A DNA stretch of 8,907 nucleotides from Verrucomicrobiales bacterium (GTDB lineage: Bacteria; Verrucomicrobiota; Verrucomicrobiia; Limisphaerales; SXQI01): positions 1 through 8,907 of the forward strand of contig SXQI01000099.1 in NCBI GenBank assembly GCA_005793025.1, given 5' to 3'. Position 1 is the first letter of the stretch. Every line of letters begins with the position of its first letter. Positions 1 through 5,579 of the stretch are shown one piece after another. The position numbers were made by a program, and so were the translations under genes. The notes beneath the pieces were generated by a model. The model was not told where the DNA came from. It did no database searches and saw nothing but the letters and a program-made list of their open reading frames with translations.

Positions 1-98
1 ACGCAGGAAGCAAGTTGGCGGGTTTGGAAATCAAAGGGCGTTGGGTCGATGTGCGTGATCCCGAAGTTTTAGCTGGGTTAGAGGAGGGAACCCTCTGA
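1..98 (+). CDS. C-terminal end of a probable sugar-nucleotide transferase (5' truncated)
   Basis: An open frame enters from the left edge (full codons start at base 3) and stops at TGA 96-98, giving 31 residues. The stretch GRWVDVRDPEVLAGL resembles the end of NDP-sugar pyrophosphorylases (mannose-1-phosphate guanylyltransferase / glucose-1-phosphate thymidylyltransferase type), where a G-x-W-x-D-V-G-T-P-E-x-L pattern is common. Here R-D replaces the usual G-T. Such an enzyme would make the activated sugar donor in the cytoplasm, which fits the methyltransferase and glycosyltransferases that follow on the same strand. The assignment rests on about 15 residues and on context, so it could be wrong. 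The reading frame itself is well supported by its position just before the next gene. Confidence 0.5.
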   Translation, partial: AGSKLAGLEIKGRWVDVRDPEVLAGLEEGTL

Positions 99-114
99 TA
101 TTAATTAACCCAGC

Positions 115-120
115 AGGTGG
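115..120 (+). promoter_or_regulatory. Shine-Dalgarno-like AGGTGG touching the start codon
   Basis: AGGTGG lies directly against the ATG at 121, with no spacer. A working Shine-Dalgarno normally sits about 5-9 bases upstream, so this may not function as one. An in-frame TAA at 106-108 rules out an earlier start for the methyltransferase. The next in-frame ATG (187) would remove 22 residues and has no better upstream signal. Confidence 0.25.
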
Positions 121-843
121 ATGAAGACGCACTTATACAATGCGAAGCTGGGAAAGATTAAGTGGTTCATTAATCGCTTTGGTGCGATGGAGGTGTTGCT
201 CAAACCATTGCGAACCATCCTCGCACCTCTGATTCTTCCGTTGCTTAAACCGAAGCAATTTGAATTTCAAAACCAACGTCTCACCCAGTTTTATCATGCT
301 TATAACATGACATGGGTATCCGAGCGCGGTGTGGAGATCCCCATCGCTCGTTTCTTCTTGGCTCAGGCCCGGAATGCGGCGGTGCTCGAAGTGGGAAATG
401 TGCTCTCACATTATGGTCCAGTGGCGCACGATGTTTTAGATAAATTTGAGAAGGGTTCAGGCATCATCAATCAGGATATTGTCGATTTTCTCCCCCAGAA
501 AAAATACAAGCTCATCATTTCAATTTCGACCATGGAACACATTGGTTTCGATGATGAGAGCGATTCAAACTCAGCCGATAAGATCCTTCATGCCCTTAAC
601 TCGTGCAGACAACTCCTTACGTTAGGAGGAACGCTCGTGATCACGATCCCGATCGCCTATAATCCTGAACTCGATGACCTAATCCGAACCGGCCTCCTTG
701 GGTTTCAACGAGCGACATTCCTCAAACAGCTTGCTCCCCGACGATGGGTCGAGTGCTCACAAGTCGAGGCCTTGGAGTGCCGCTACAAAGCTCCCTATCC
801 TTACGCGAACGCGATCATGGTCGCGGAGTTCGGACACAACTGA
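121..843 (+). CDS. SAM-dependent methyltransferase of a polysaccharide gene cluster
   Basis: A 240-residue class I (Rossmann-fold) methyltransferase, probably acting on a sugar or lipid-linked glycan in the cytoplasm. Motif I is VLEVGNVLSHYG (88-99), which keeps the acidic-G start but lacks the usual GxGxG. INQDIVDF (116-123) follows, then the strand-4 region LIISISTMEHIGFD (131-144). The post-methylation strand is GGTLVITIPIAYNP (169-182). A hydrophobic, proline-rich stretch at 33-44 could touch the membrane. The segment YNMTWVSERGVEIPIARFF (61-79) and the NVLSHY variant recall a methyltransferase subfamily often found beside glycosyltransferases; this is from memory and not searched. Three bases separate its stop from the next gene, so co-transcription is likely. 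The substrate cannot be read from the sequence. The start is fixed by an upstream in-frame stop. Confidence 0.8.
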   Translation: MKTHLYNAKLGKIKWFINRFGAMEVLLKPLRTILAPLILPLLKPKQFEFQNQRLTQFYHAYNMTWVSERGVEIPIARFFLAQARNAAVLEVGNVLSHYGPVAHDVLDKFEKGSGIINQDIVDFLPQKKYKLIISISTMEHIGFDDESDSNSADKILHALNSCRQLLTLGGTLVITIPIAYNPELDDLIRTGLLGFQRATFLKQLAPRRWVECSQVEALECRYKAPYPYANAIMVAEFGHN

Positions 844-846
844 TCC

Positions 847-1977
847 ATGCGTTTTTTGATGCTGAATTGGCGGGATCCTAAGAACCCGCTTGCAGGTGGT
901 GCAGAGCGTGTAACGCTCGCCTACCTCGCAGCACTTGCGTCCCGAGGTCATGAGGTTTTCTGGTTCGCCAATAGTTTTGCAGATGCGCCAGTAACGGAAT
1001 TGATCGATGGGGTTACCGTGGTTCGCGGCGGCGGCATGGGAACATCGATCCTTTACGCCCGTCGTTGGTATCGTTCGCAAAGCCCATTCGACTTGGTGAT
1101 TGATCAACATCATGGCATTCCGTGGTTCGCGCCGTGGTGGACTGGCACTAGGGTCGTAAGCTATATCCACGAGGTTTTAGGGCCTATTTGGAATTCATTC
1201 TATCCTTGGCCATTGAGTGTGATCGGTCGATATCAAGAGGCGTTAACCCACTGGATTTATCGAAAGGTCCCTTTTTGGACCGCCTGTGAATCCACTGAAA
1301 CCGCCCTGCGTCAGCACGGTGTGCGCGAAGTGACGATTATTCGTTATGGCGTTGAAACTCAAACCCTCGCGAAGCTTGATAGCAAGCCGTTCACATCGCC
1401 GCTGCGTTTGATCGTGGTCTCTCGGCTCGCACCTAACAAACGGATTGATCATGCAATCCATACCGTTGCGAACCTCAAGCAGAGAGGGGTGGAAGCTCAC
1501 CTCAAAATCGTCGGAGGGGGCGAATGTCGCTCCTCCTTAGAAGCCCAGACCCACCAACTCGCTCTCGGATCTCAGGTCACGTTCCTAGGTCAATTGCCTG
1601 AGCACGAGAAAGACTCACTTTTACAAGACTCGCACTTTATTCTACACACCTCACAAAGGGAGGGTTGGGGATTGAACATCATCGAAGCCAATGCAATGGG
1701 GACCCCGGGAGCAGTTTATCCTGTGCCCGGCTTGATCGAGTCCACTCTCGATAACCAAACCGGCGTTGTCGCTCGCCAAGAGACTCCAGCGGCATTGGCC
1801 GATCGGTTGGTGGAATTATTGAAACACCCTGAAGAATACGAGTCGCTTCGCATCCGTGCTTGGAATCGAGCTAAGACGATGCATTGGTCCAATATCCTTC
1901 CCGATGCGACCCGCTGGCTGGAATCCATGGCTCGACCAGTTCAGTCCGTCTCGACCACACCTACTGTTGCGCGATGA
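847..1977 (+). CDS. Glycosyltransferase family 4 (GT-B fold), first of a pair
   Basis: A 376-residue retaining glycosyltransferase, a normal length for GT4. It should transfer a sugar from a nucleotide donor to a growing lipid-linked glycan at the inner face of the cytoplasmic membrane. The N-terminal Rossmann domain starts with RFLMLNW and carries the glycine-rich loop LAGGAE (15-20). The C-terminal donor domain starts near 185 with LRLIVVSRLAPNKRID; R193 and K198 match the usual phosphate-contacting pair. The E-x7-E motif is REGWGLNIIEA, with E272 and E280, followed by the GTPGAVYPVPGLIEST loop. The tail after about 362 (rich in S, T and P) is not part of the fold. No Shine-Dalgarno precedes the ATG; GGAG at 824-827 is too distant. 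Its last four bases overlap the next start. The sugar and linkage are unknown. Confidence 0.9.
   Translation: MRFLMLNWRDPKNPLAGGAERVTLAYLAALASRGHEVFWFANSFADAPVTELIDGVTVVRGGGMGTSILYARRWYRSQSPFDLVIDQHHGIPWFAPWWTGTRVVSYIHEVLGPIWNSFYPWPLSVIGRYQEALTHWIYRKVPFWTACESTETALRQHGVREVTIIRYGVETQTLAKLDSKPFTSPLRLIVVSRLAPNKRIDHAIHTVANLKQRGVEAHLKIVGGGECRSSLEAQTHQLALGSQVTFLGQLPEHEKDSLLQDSHFILHTSQREGWGLNIIEANAMGTPGAVYPVPGLIESTLDNQTGVVARQETPAALADRLVELLKHPEEYESLRIRAWNRAKTMHWSNILPDATRWLESMARPVQSVSTTPTVAR
1974..1977 (+). promoter_or_regulatory. ATGA stop/start overlap joining the two glycosyltransferases
   Basis: The TGA of the first glycosyltransferase (1975-1977) overlaps the ATG of the second (1974-1976). The bases before this ATG are pyrimidine-rich and hold no Shine-Dalgarno, so translation of the second gene probably depends on ribosomes finishing the first. 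The frame of the second gene is open further upstream, to an ATG at 1884, but the 30 added residues lack family similarity, and MKILVVHNS at 1974 is a typical GT-B N-terminus. Confidence 0.7.
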
Positions 1978-3131
1978 AAATCCTCGTCGTCCATAACTCA
2001 CTGAATGATTCCAAGTCGCTCTCCGGTGCACTCCGCCATTTTCTTGTCATGGCGAATGCTTGGAATGCGATGGGGCATCAAACCGATTTTCTATGTGCGA
2101 AGTGCGCCTTTCCACAGATCCGAGAACATGCGCCTCAATCTCGTTTGATATCCAGCGATAATGTCTGTGACGCCACAAAGTTCATCAGCCAAACCTGGCG
2201 TTATCTACCGGCTTACGCTTGGCGATTGATCACCTGCCATTTCACCCGCTTACCGGAGAAATACGACGTCGTTTTTGCTTCAAGCCAAATCCTGTTCGAA
2301 ATCTTGCCGGCAATGGTTTTAGCGCGGAGGATGGGGGCTAAACTTGCTGTAAAAATCCATCACGTAGTTTCAGCGCAACGTAAACCGAGTGGTGTTTTCG
2401 ACCGCTTATTCTGCTATTACGAGCGGCGGTCTGCACAGTGGATCCACGATCGCGCAGATGTCTTGATTTGCAGCACCCAAATTGTTCTGGATCATTTCCA
2501 CGAGATTCAACGTGCCCTTCAAATTCCAACGAGCCCTGCATTAACCAGTGGTTACGGGGTTGATACCGCTGCATTTGATCAACAACCGAGCGAGCCGAAA
2601 CTTTACGACGTCGTTCATCTCGCACGAATCCATCAAACCAAGGGGGTGTTTGACCTTCCAGAAATCTGGCAGGCCGTTCGCACAAAGCATCCACAGGCCA
2701 AACTTGTTGTCATCGGCGAAGGTCCGCATCGCAAACGCACCGAAGAGGCCTTTAGAGATCTCGGTTTGAGTGAATCGGTCACGTTCACTGGAGGCATCGA
2801 TGAGGTCACAAAAAACAGACTAGTGCGGCAGTCCAAAATCGGACTCAGCGTTTCTTACGAAGAAGGGTGGGGCCTCTCCGTTAACGAGTTCCTTGCAGCA
2901 CAACTTCCAGTCGTTGCCTACCGACTACCGGTGTTCGACCTCGTCTTTAAAAACCAACTAGATTCTGTGCCACTAGGTGACAAACAGGCTGCGGCCATCG
3001 CTTTGTGTTCGTTGCTGGAGAATCCGGTTCGCCGTGCCGAGTTGGGAACCGTAGGTCGGGCATTCGTTCAGCAATATGACATCGGTTCCGTGGCCCGAGC
3101 CGAATTAGCCGCCCTTCAATCTGCGTATTGA
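1974..3131 (+). CDS. Glycosyltransferase family 4 (GT-B fold), second of a pair
   Basis: A 385-residue GT4-type glycosyltransferase, different in sequence from its upstream neighbour, so probably adding a different sugar to the same glycan. The first beta strand is KILVVHNSL (2-10), and LSGALRHF (16-23) sits where the glycine-rich acceptor loop is expected. The donor domain begins near 210 with YDVVHLARIHQTKG; R218 and K223 fit the nucleotide phosphate contacts. AKLVVIGEGPHR (242-253) and SVTFTGGI (268-275) are typical C-domain strands. The E-x7-E motif lies in EEGWGLSVNEFLA, with E297 and E305. The later loop reads LPVVAYRLPVF (311-321) and lacks the usual VPG glycine, a mild departure from the family. 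There is no membrane segment; it is presumably cytoplasmic and membrane-associated. The start was chosen from the ATGA overlap and the family N-terminus. Confidence 0.9.
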   Translation: MKILVVHNSLNDSKSLSGALRHFLVMANAWNAMGHQTDFLCAKCAFPQIREHAPQSRLISSDNVCDATKFISQTWRYLPAYAWRLITCHFTRLPEKYDVVFASSQILFEILPAMVLARRMGAKLAVKIHHVVSAQRKPSGVFDRLFCYYERRSAQWIHDRADVLICSTQIVLDHFHEIQRALQIPTSPALTSGYGVDTAAFDQQPSEPKLYDVVHLARIHQTKGVFDLPEIWQAVRTKHPQAKLVVIGEGPHRKRTEEAFRDLGLSESVTFTGGIDEVTKNRLVRQSKIGLSVSYEEGWGLSVNEFLAAQLPVVAYRLPVFDLVFKNQLDSVPLGDKQAAAIALCSLLENPVRRAELGTVGRAFVQQYDIGSVARAELAALQSAY

Positions 3132-3162
3132 GTCGTCCGCTACAACACTCACCAAACACTGC

Positions 3163-4119
3163 GTGGAGCCCGATCCCCACATTGCAAAGTTTCATGATTA
3201 TCTGAAGGTCGAACGAGGGACCTCGGCCTATACCTTGCGCAATTATCAGCATGCGCTTGGCGAGTTTTCGTCGTGGTACCAAGGAACCTTCAAAACCTCT
3301 CCTCCGTGGGTGGATTTGGTCCGCAACGATTTCCGTATCTACCTCCGGTCATTAGGACGCCGTAATCTTGGACAGGCTTCCATCCAGCTCCGCTTCTCGG
3401 CTCTCCGCTCGTTTTATAAATACCTAATCCGGCGAGGTTTCTTAGGTAGTTCCCCTATAAAAAACTTGTTTCTTCCGAAACTAAAAAAACGACTTCCCAA
3501 GTTTTTGACGCTGGGTCAGATGTTAGAATTGTTGCGAGCACCGCTTAAACTTTGGGAACTCAAGAATTCAAAACCTAGATCAAAAGTCGAAGTTCTCCCC
3601 TATCTCCGAGACACTGCCATCCTAGAAACGATTTATTCTTGCGGCCTCAGAATCAGTGAACTCTGCGGGCTACTCATCGAGAATATCCAATGGAATGAGC
3701 AATTGATCCGAGTGGTCGGAAAAGGAAACAAAGAAAGGCAGGTTCCCATCGGAGCACCCGCGCTTGAGGCAATTCGACTTTATTTGAGTAAATCGGAGAG
3801 GGTTGGGACAAGTGGACCGGTCTTCTGTCACCATCGGTCTAGCTTAGCTTCGCTACCAGAGGAACGCTGTCGGGGCTTGAATCCTCGCATGATTCAACTT
3901 CGACTCAAGGCCTACTTGGCTCAAGCAGAACTCGATCCAAGAATAAGCCCGCATAAACTGAGGCACAGCTACGCGACGCATCTCGTGGATGCAGGAGCCG
4001 ACTTGCGGAGTGTTCAGGAACTCCTCGGACATGCAAACTTGGTCACGACTCAGATCTACACCCACGTATCGATTGATCGATTAAAAACGGCCTACGCACG
4101 TTCCCATCCGCGAGCTTAG
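3163..4119 (+). CDS. XerC/XerD-type tyrosine site-specific recombinase
   Basis: A 318-residue tyrosine recombinase, slightly longer than typical XerC/XerD (about 300). Such enzymes cut and rejoin DNA through a 3'-phosphotyrosine and usually resolve chromosome dimers at dif. The N-terminal SAM-like core-binding domain covers about 4-95 (FHDYLKVERGTSAYTLRNYQ). All catalytic residues are present: R163 (CGLRISEL), K187 (VVGKGNKERQVP), H264 and R267 (SPHKLRHSYATH), H290 (LLGHANL) and nucleophile Y299 (QIYTHVS). The spacings of 24, 3, 23 and 9 residues match E. coli XerD as I recall it. About 17 extra residues around 129-145 lie just before the catalytic domain. The start is GTG; no ATG occurs in frame before M120, and this start leaves a normal N-terminus. 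It follows the glycosyltransferase by 31 bases without a visible promoter or terminator. It may be a housekeeping Xer or a local recombinase. XerC and XerD cannot be told apart here. Confidence 0.9.
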   Translation: MEPDPHIAKFHDYLKVERGTSAYTLRNYQHALGEFSSWYQGTFKTSPPWVDLVRNDFRIYLRSLGRRNLGQASIQLRFSALRSFYKYLIRRGFLGSSPIKNLFLPKLKKRLPKFLTLGQMLELLRAPLKLWELKNSKPRSKVEVLPYLRDTAILETIYSCGLRISELCGLLIENIQWNEQLIRVVGKGNKERQVPIGAPALEAIRLYLSKSERVGTSGPVFCHHRSSLASLPEERCRGLNPRMIQLRLKAYLAQAELDPRISPHKLRHSYATHLVDAGADLRSVQELLGHANLVTTQIYTHVSIDRLKTAYARSHPRA

Positions 4120-4175
4120 TTCATCGTTTCTTCGGACTTTGCAAGCGACCTAGATTCCAGCCATTCTTCTGCCGC
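4120..4175 (+). other. 56-base gap between recombinase and cytochrome/WD40 gene
   Basis: This is the widest non-coding gap in the window and the point where polysaccharide/recombinase genes give way to the secreted heme locus. A promoter for the downstream gene would be expected here. The best -10-like box is TAGATT at 4151-4156, but no good -35 stands 17 bases before it. There is no stable hairpin with a T-run and no Shine-Dalgarno before the ATG at 4176 (the preceding bases are ATTCTTCTGCCGC). Confidence 0.4.
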
Positions 4176-5564
4176 ATGCGTTCTTTTCAGAGTAATATAC
4201 CAGTGCCTCATTTCTTAAGCCTGTTTGCCACATGCTTTGCAGTCAGTGTTCTGGCTTTCCCGTCGTTTGGAGAAGGCCCGTCGGTCGGTTTCACTGGTGA
4301 TATCGCGCCTTTATTGCAGCGGCATTGCGTGGTGTGTCACGGACCAGAAAAGTCCAAGGGACATTACAGGTTGGACACATTCGCTGGCCTTATGAAACCT
4401 GGGGCGAGCGAGAAGTCAGCTGTTGTTGCAGGAAAACCTGAGGCCAGTTTCCTTTATCAATTACTCATCGAGAAGGATTCGGAAGACCGAATGCCTCAGG
4501 ATGCGGCCGCCCTTTCAGCAAAAGAAAAAAGTCTCGTTAGATCTTGGATTCTTAGCGGGGCAAAGTTCGATGGCACCAGTCATTCGACTCCACTGTCGAG
4601 TATGTTGAAAACGCCTGAGTATCCTTCAGCCCCACAAACCTACAAACACAATTGGCCAGTCACAGCACTCGTCTTTAGTAACGATGGTTCCCAGTTGGTG
4701 ACAAGTGGTTATCACGAGATACTTTTTTGGCGTGCGGATACTGGAAAACTGCTTCGACGAGTCGGCGCGATGCCCGAACGAATTCATTCAATAACATGGC
4801 AGCCAACCGGAAATTTCTTGGCAGTGGGAGGAGGTTCACCCGGTCGCTCTGGGGAGATCTTGTTGTTAGATCTTTCCGGGCAATCTAAGCCGCGCAATAT
4901 TGCTTCAACAAGTGATGAGGTTCTTTGCGCTGCTTTTTCACCCGAAAGTCAACGGATAGCAGTTGGCAGTGCGGATAAATTCGTTCGTGTGTTCTCGGTG
5001 CCTCAAGGACGGGAAATTCTCAAGCTGGAGCAACACTCCGATTGGGTCCACGGCGTTGCTTTTTCTCCGAACGGAGCATGGATCGGTTCTGCAAGTCGAG
5101 ACCGAACGGCTCGGGTGTATGATTCTACAAACGGTGCCCCCATCTCGACGTTTCGAGACCACAATGCAGCCGTGGAGTCCGTCTTGTTCAATGGGGATGG
5201 GAAGGTGGTTATCACTGCTGGAGCTGATCGGAATGTCCGAACATGGGATGCCATAGACGGGGAGCATGATCGAACCCTAGCAAAATTCGACACCACGATC
5301 ACTCGTATCGCGTTATCGGACGGCAAGGTCTTAATAGGGTTGGCTGACGGTCGTGTTATCCTACGTGAACTTCCTGATGGTAAAGGTGCTGCAGTAACGA
5401 ACTCGATCGATGGCCGAGTCGCTTCGTTGACATTTAATGGAGCCACGGGGCGAATCGCCGCTGGGATGCACGACGGTCGCGTCCGAGTTTGGAGCATCCG
5501 AGAAGGGGGTCACGACCTTGAATTTCTCGCCTCCCCCACTTCCACGCCTTCCAAACACCGCTGA
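4176..5564 (+). CDS. Exported planctomycete-type cytochrome c fused to a seven-bladed WD40 propeller
   Basis: A 462-residue secreted protein. Residues 1-34 look like a Sec signal peptide: hydrophobic core at about 12-28 (PHFLSLFATCFAVSVLAF), with cleavage plausible near 32-36. A small cytochrome-c domain spans about 38-130. The heme attachment motif is CVVCH (51-55), followed by GPEKSKGHYRLDTF, typical of the planctomycete cytochrome family. M106 in DRMPQD is the likely second axial ligand and SWILSGA (123-129) closes the domain. From about 158 to 446 come WD-type repeats. I count seven blades, starting near 159, 199, 246, 288, 330, 372 and 411, with motifs such as VAFSPNG, SASRDRTARVYDS and GRVRVWS, enough for one closed propeller. 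The protein probably acts in the periplasm or on the cell surface, with the propeller binding a partner or ligand. It converges on the DUF1501 gene. Confidence 0.9.
   Translation: MRSFQSNIPVPHFLSLFATCFAVSVLAFPSFGEGPSVGFTGDIAPLLQRHCVVCHGPEKSKGHYRLDTFAGLMKPGASEKSAVVAGKPEASFLYQLLIEKDSEDRMPQDAAALSAKEKSLVRSWILSGAKFDGTSHSTPLSSMLKTPEYPSAPQTYKHNWPVTALVFSNDGSQLVTSGYHEILFWRADTGKLLRRVGAMPERIHSITWQPTGNFLAVGGGSPGRSGEILLLDLSGQSKPRNIASTSDEVLCAAFSPESQRIAVGSADKFVRVFSVPQGREILKLEQHSDWVHGVAFSPNGAWIGSASRDRTARVYDSTNGAPISTFRDHNAAVESVLFNGDGKVVITAGADRNVRTWDAIDGEHDRTLAKFDTTITRIALSDGKVLIGLADGRVILRELPDGKGAAVTNSIDGRVASLTFNGATGRIAAGMHDGRVRVWSIREGGHDLEFLASPTSTPSKHR
4326..4340 (+). other. CXXCH covalent heme-binding site (CVVCH)
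   Basis: TGC-GTG-GTG-TGT-CAC encodes Cys51-Val-Val-Cys54-His55. The two cysteines would bind the heme vinyl groups and the histidine would be the proximal iron ligand. It sits about 20 residues after the predicted signal-peptide cleavage region, as expected for a periplasmic class I-like cytochrome. Confidence 0.85.
4647..5513 (+). repeat. Seven WD40 repeats inside the cytochrome gene
   Basis: This stretch encodes residues 158-446 as seven divergent repeats of about 32-45 residues. Conserved points are the xVxxVxFSxDG entry strand, the S/A-G-x-D-x-x-V-R-x-W/F exit strand and a D/G turn. Blades 3, 4, 5 and 7 are the clearest. Blade 2 has a longer loop (GGGSPGRSGE), and blade 6 is short and ends in VILRELPDG. 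The repeats are divergent at DNA level and show no sign of recent duplication. Confidence 0.8.
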
Positions 5565-5579
5565 GAACGATCAGTCAAC
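5565..5579. other. 15-base gap between two converging genes
   Basis: The stop of the cytochrome/WD40 gene (5562-5564) and the stop of the DUF1501 gene on the other strand (5580-5582) are 15 bases apart. No inverted repeat with a T-run is visible in the gap or just inside the gene ends, so neither strand has an evident intrinsic terminator. Transcripts may overlap at their 3' ends or terminate by Rho. Confidence 0.6.

Noticed and set aside
757..1170. 137-codon minus-strand open frame opposite the methyltransferase and first glycosyltransferase
   Set aside because: Its translation has no recognisable domain and spans the junction of two well-supported plus-strand genes. It is best explained as a shadow frame.
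1884..1973. Longer N-terminus for the second glycosyltransferase from an ATG at 1884
   Set aside because: The 30 extra residues lie inside the first glycosyltransferase gene in another frame and look unlike a GT-B N-terminus. The ATG at 1974 gives MKILVVHNS and an ATGA overlap.
3132..3162. dif-like recombination site or terminator next to the recombinase gene
   Set aside because: The 31 bases contain no inverted repeat, no 28-base palindromic arm pair and no T-run.
4128..4156. Sigma-70 type promoter before the cytochrome/WD40 gene (TAGATT as -10)
   Set aside because: The -10 match is partial and no acceptable -35 hexamer lies at 16-18 bases. It is too weak to call, and promoter consensus in this phylum is uncertain.
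4230..4240. Lipoprotein lipobox at Cys20 of the cytochrome/WD40 protein
   Set aside because: The residues before the cysteine are L-F-A-T. Threonine at -1 does not fit the lipobox, and the hydrophobic core continues past the cysteine, so a normal Sec signal is preferred.
5003..5497. 164-codon minus-strand open frame opposite the WD40 repeats
   Set aside because: It mirrors a strongly supported WD40 coding region, has low-complexity S/R/P-rich composition and shows no family motif.
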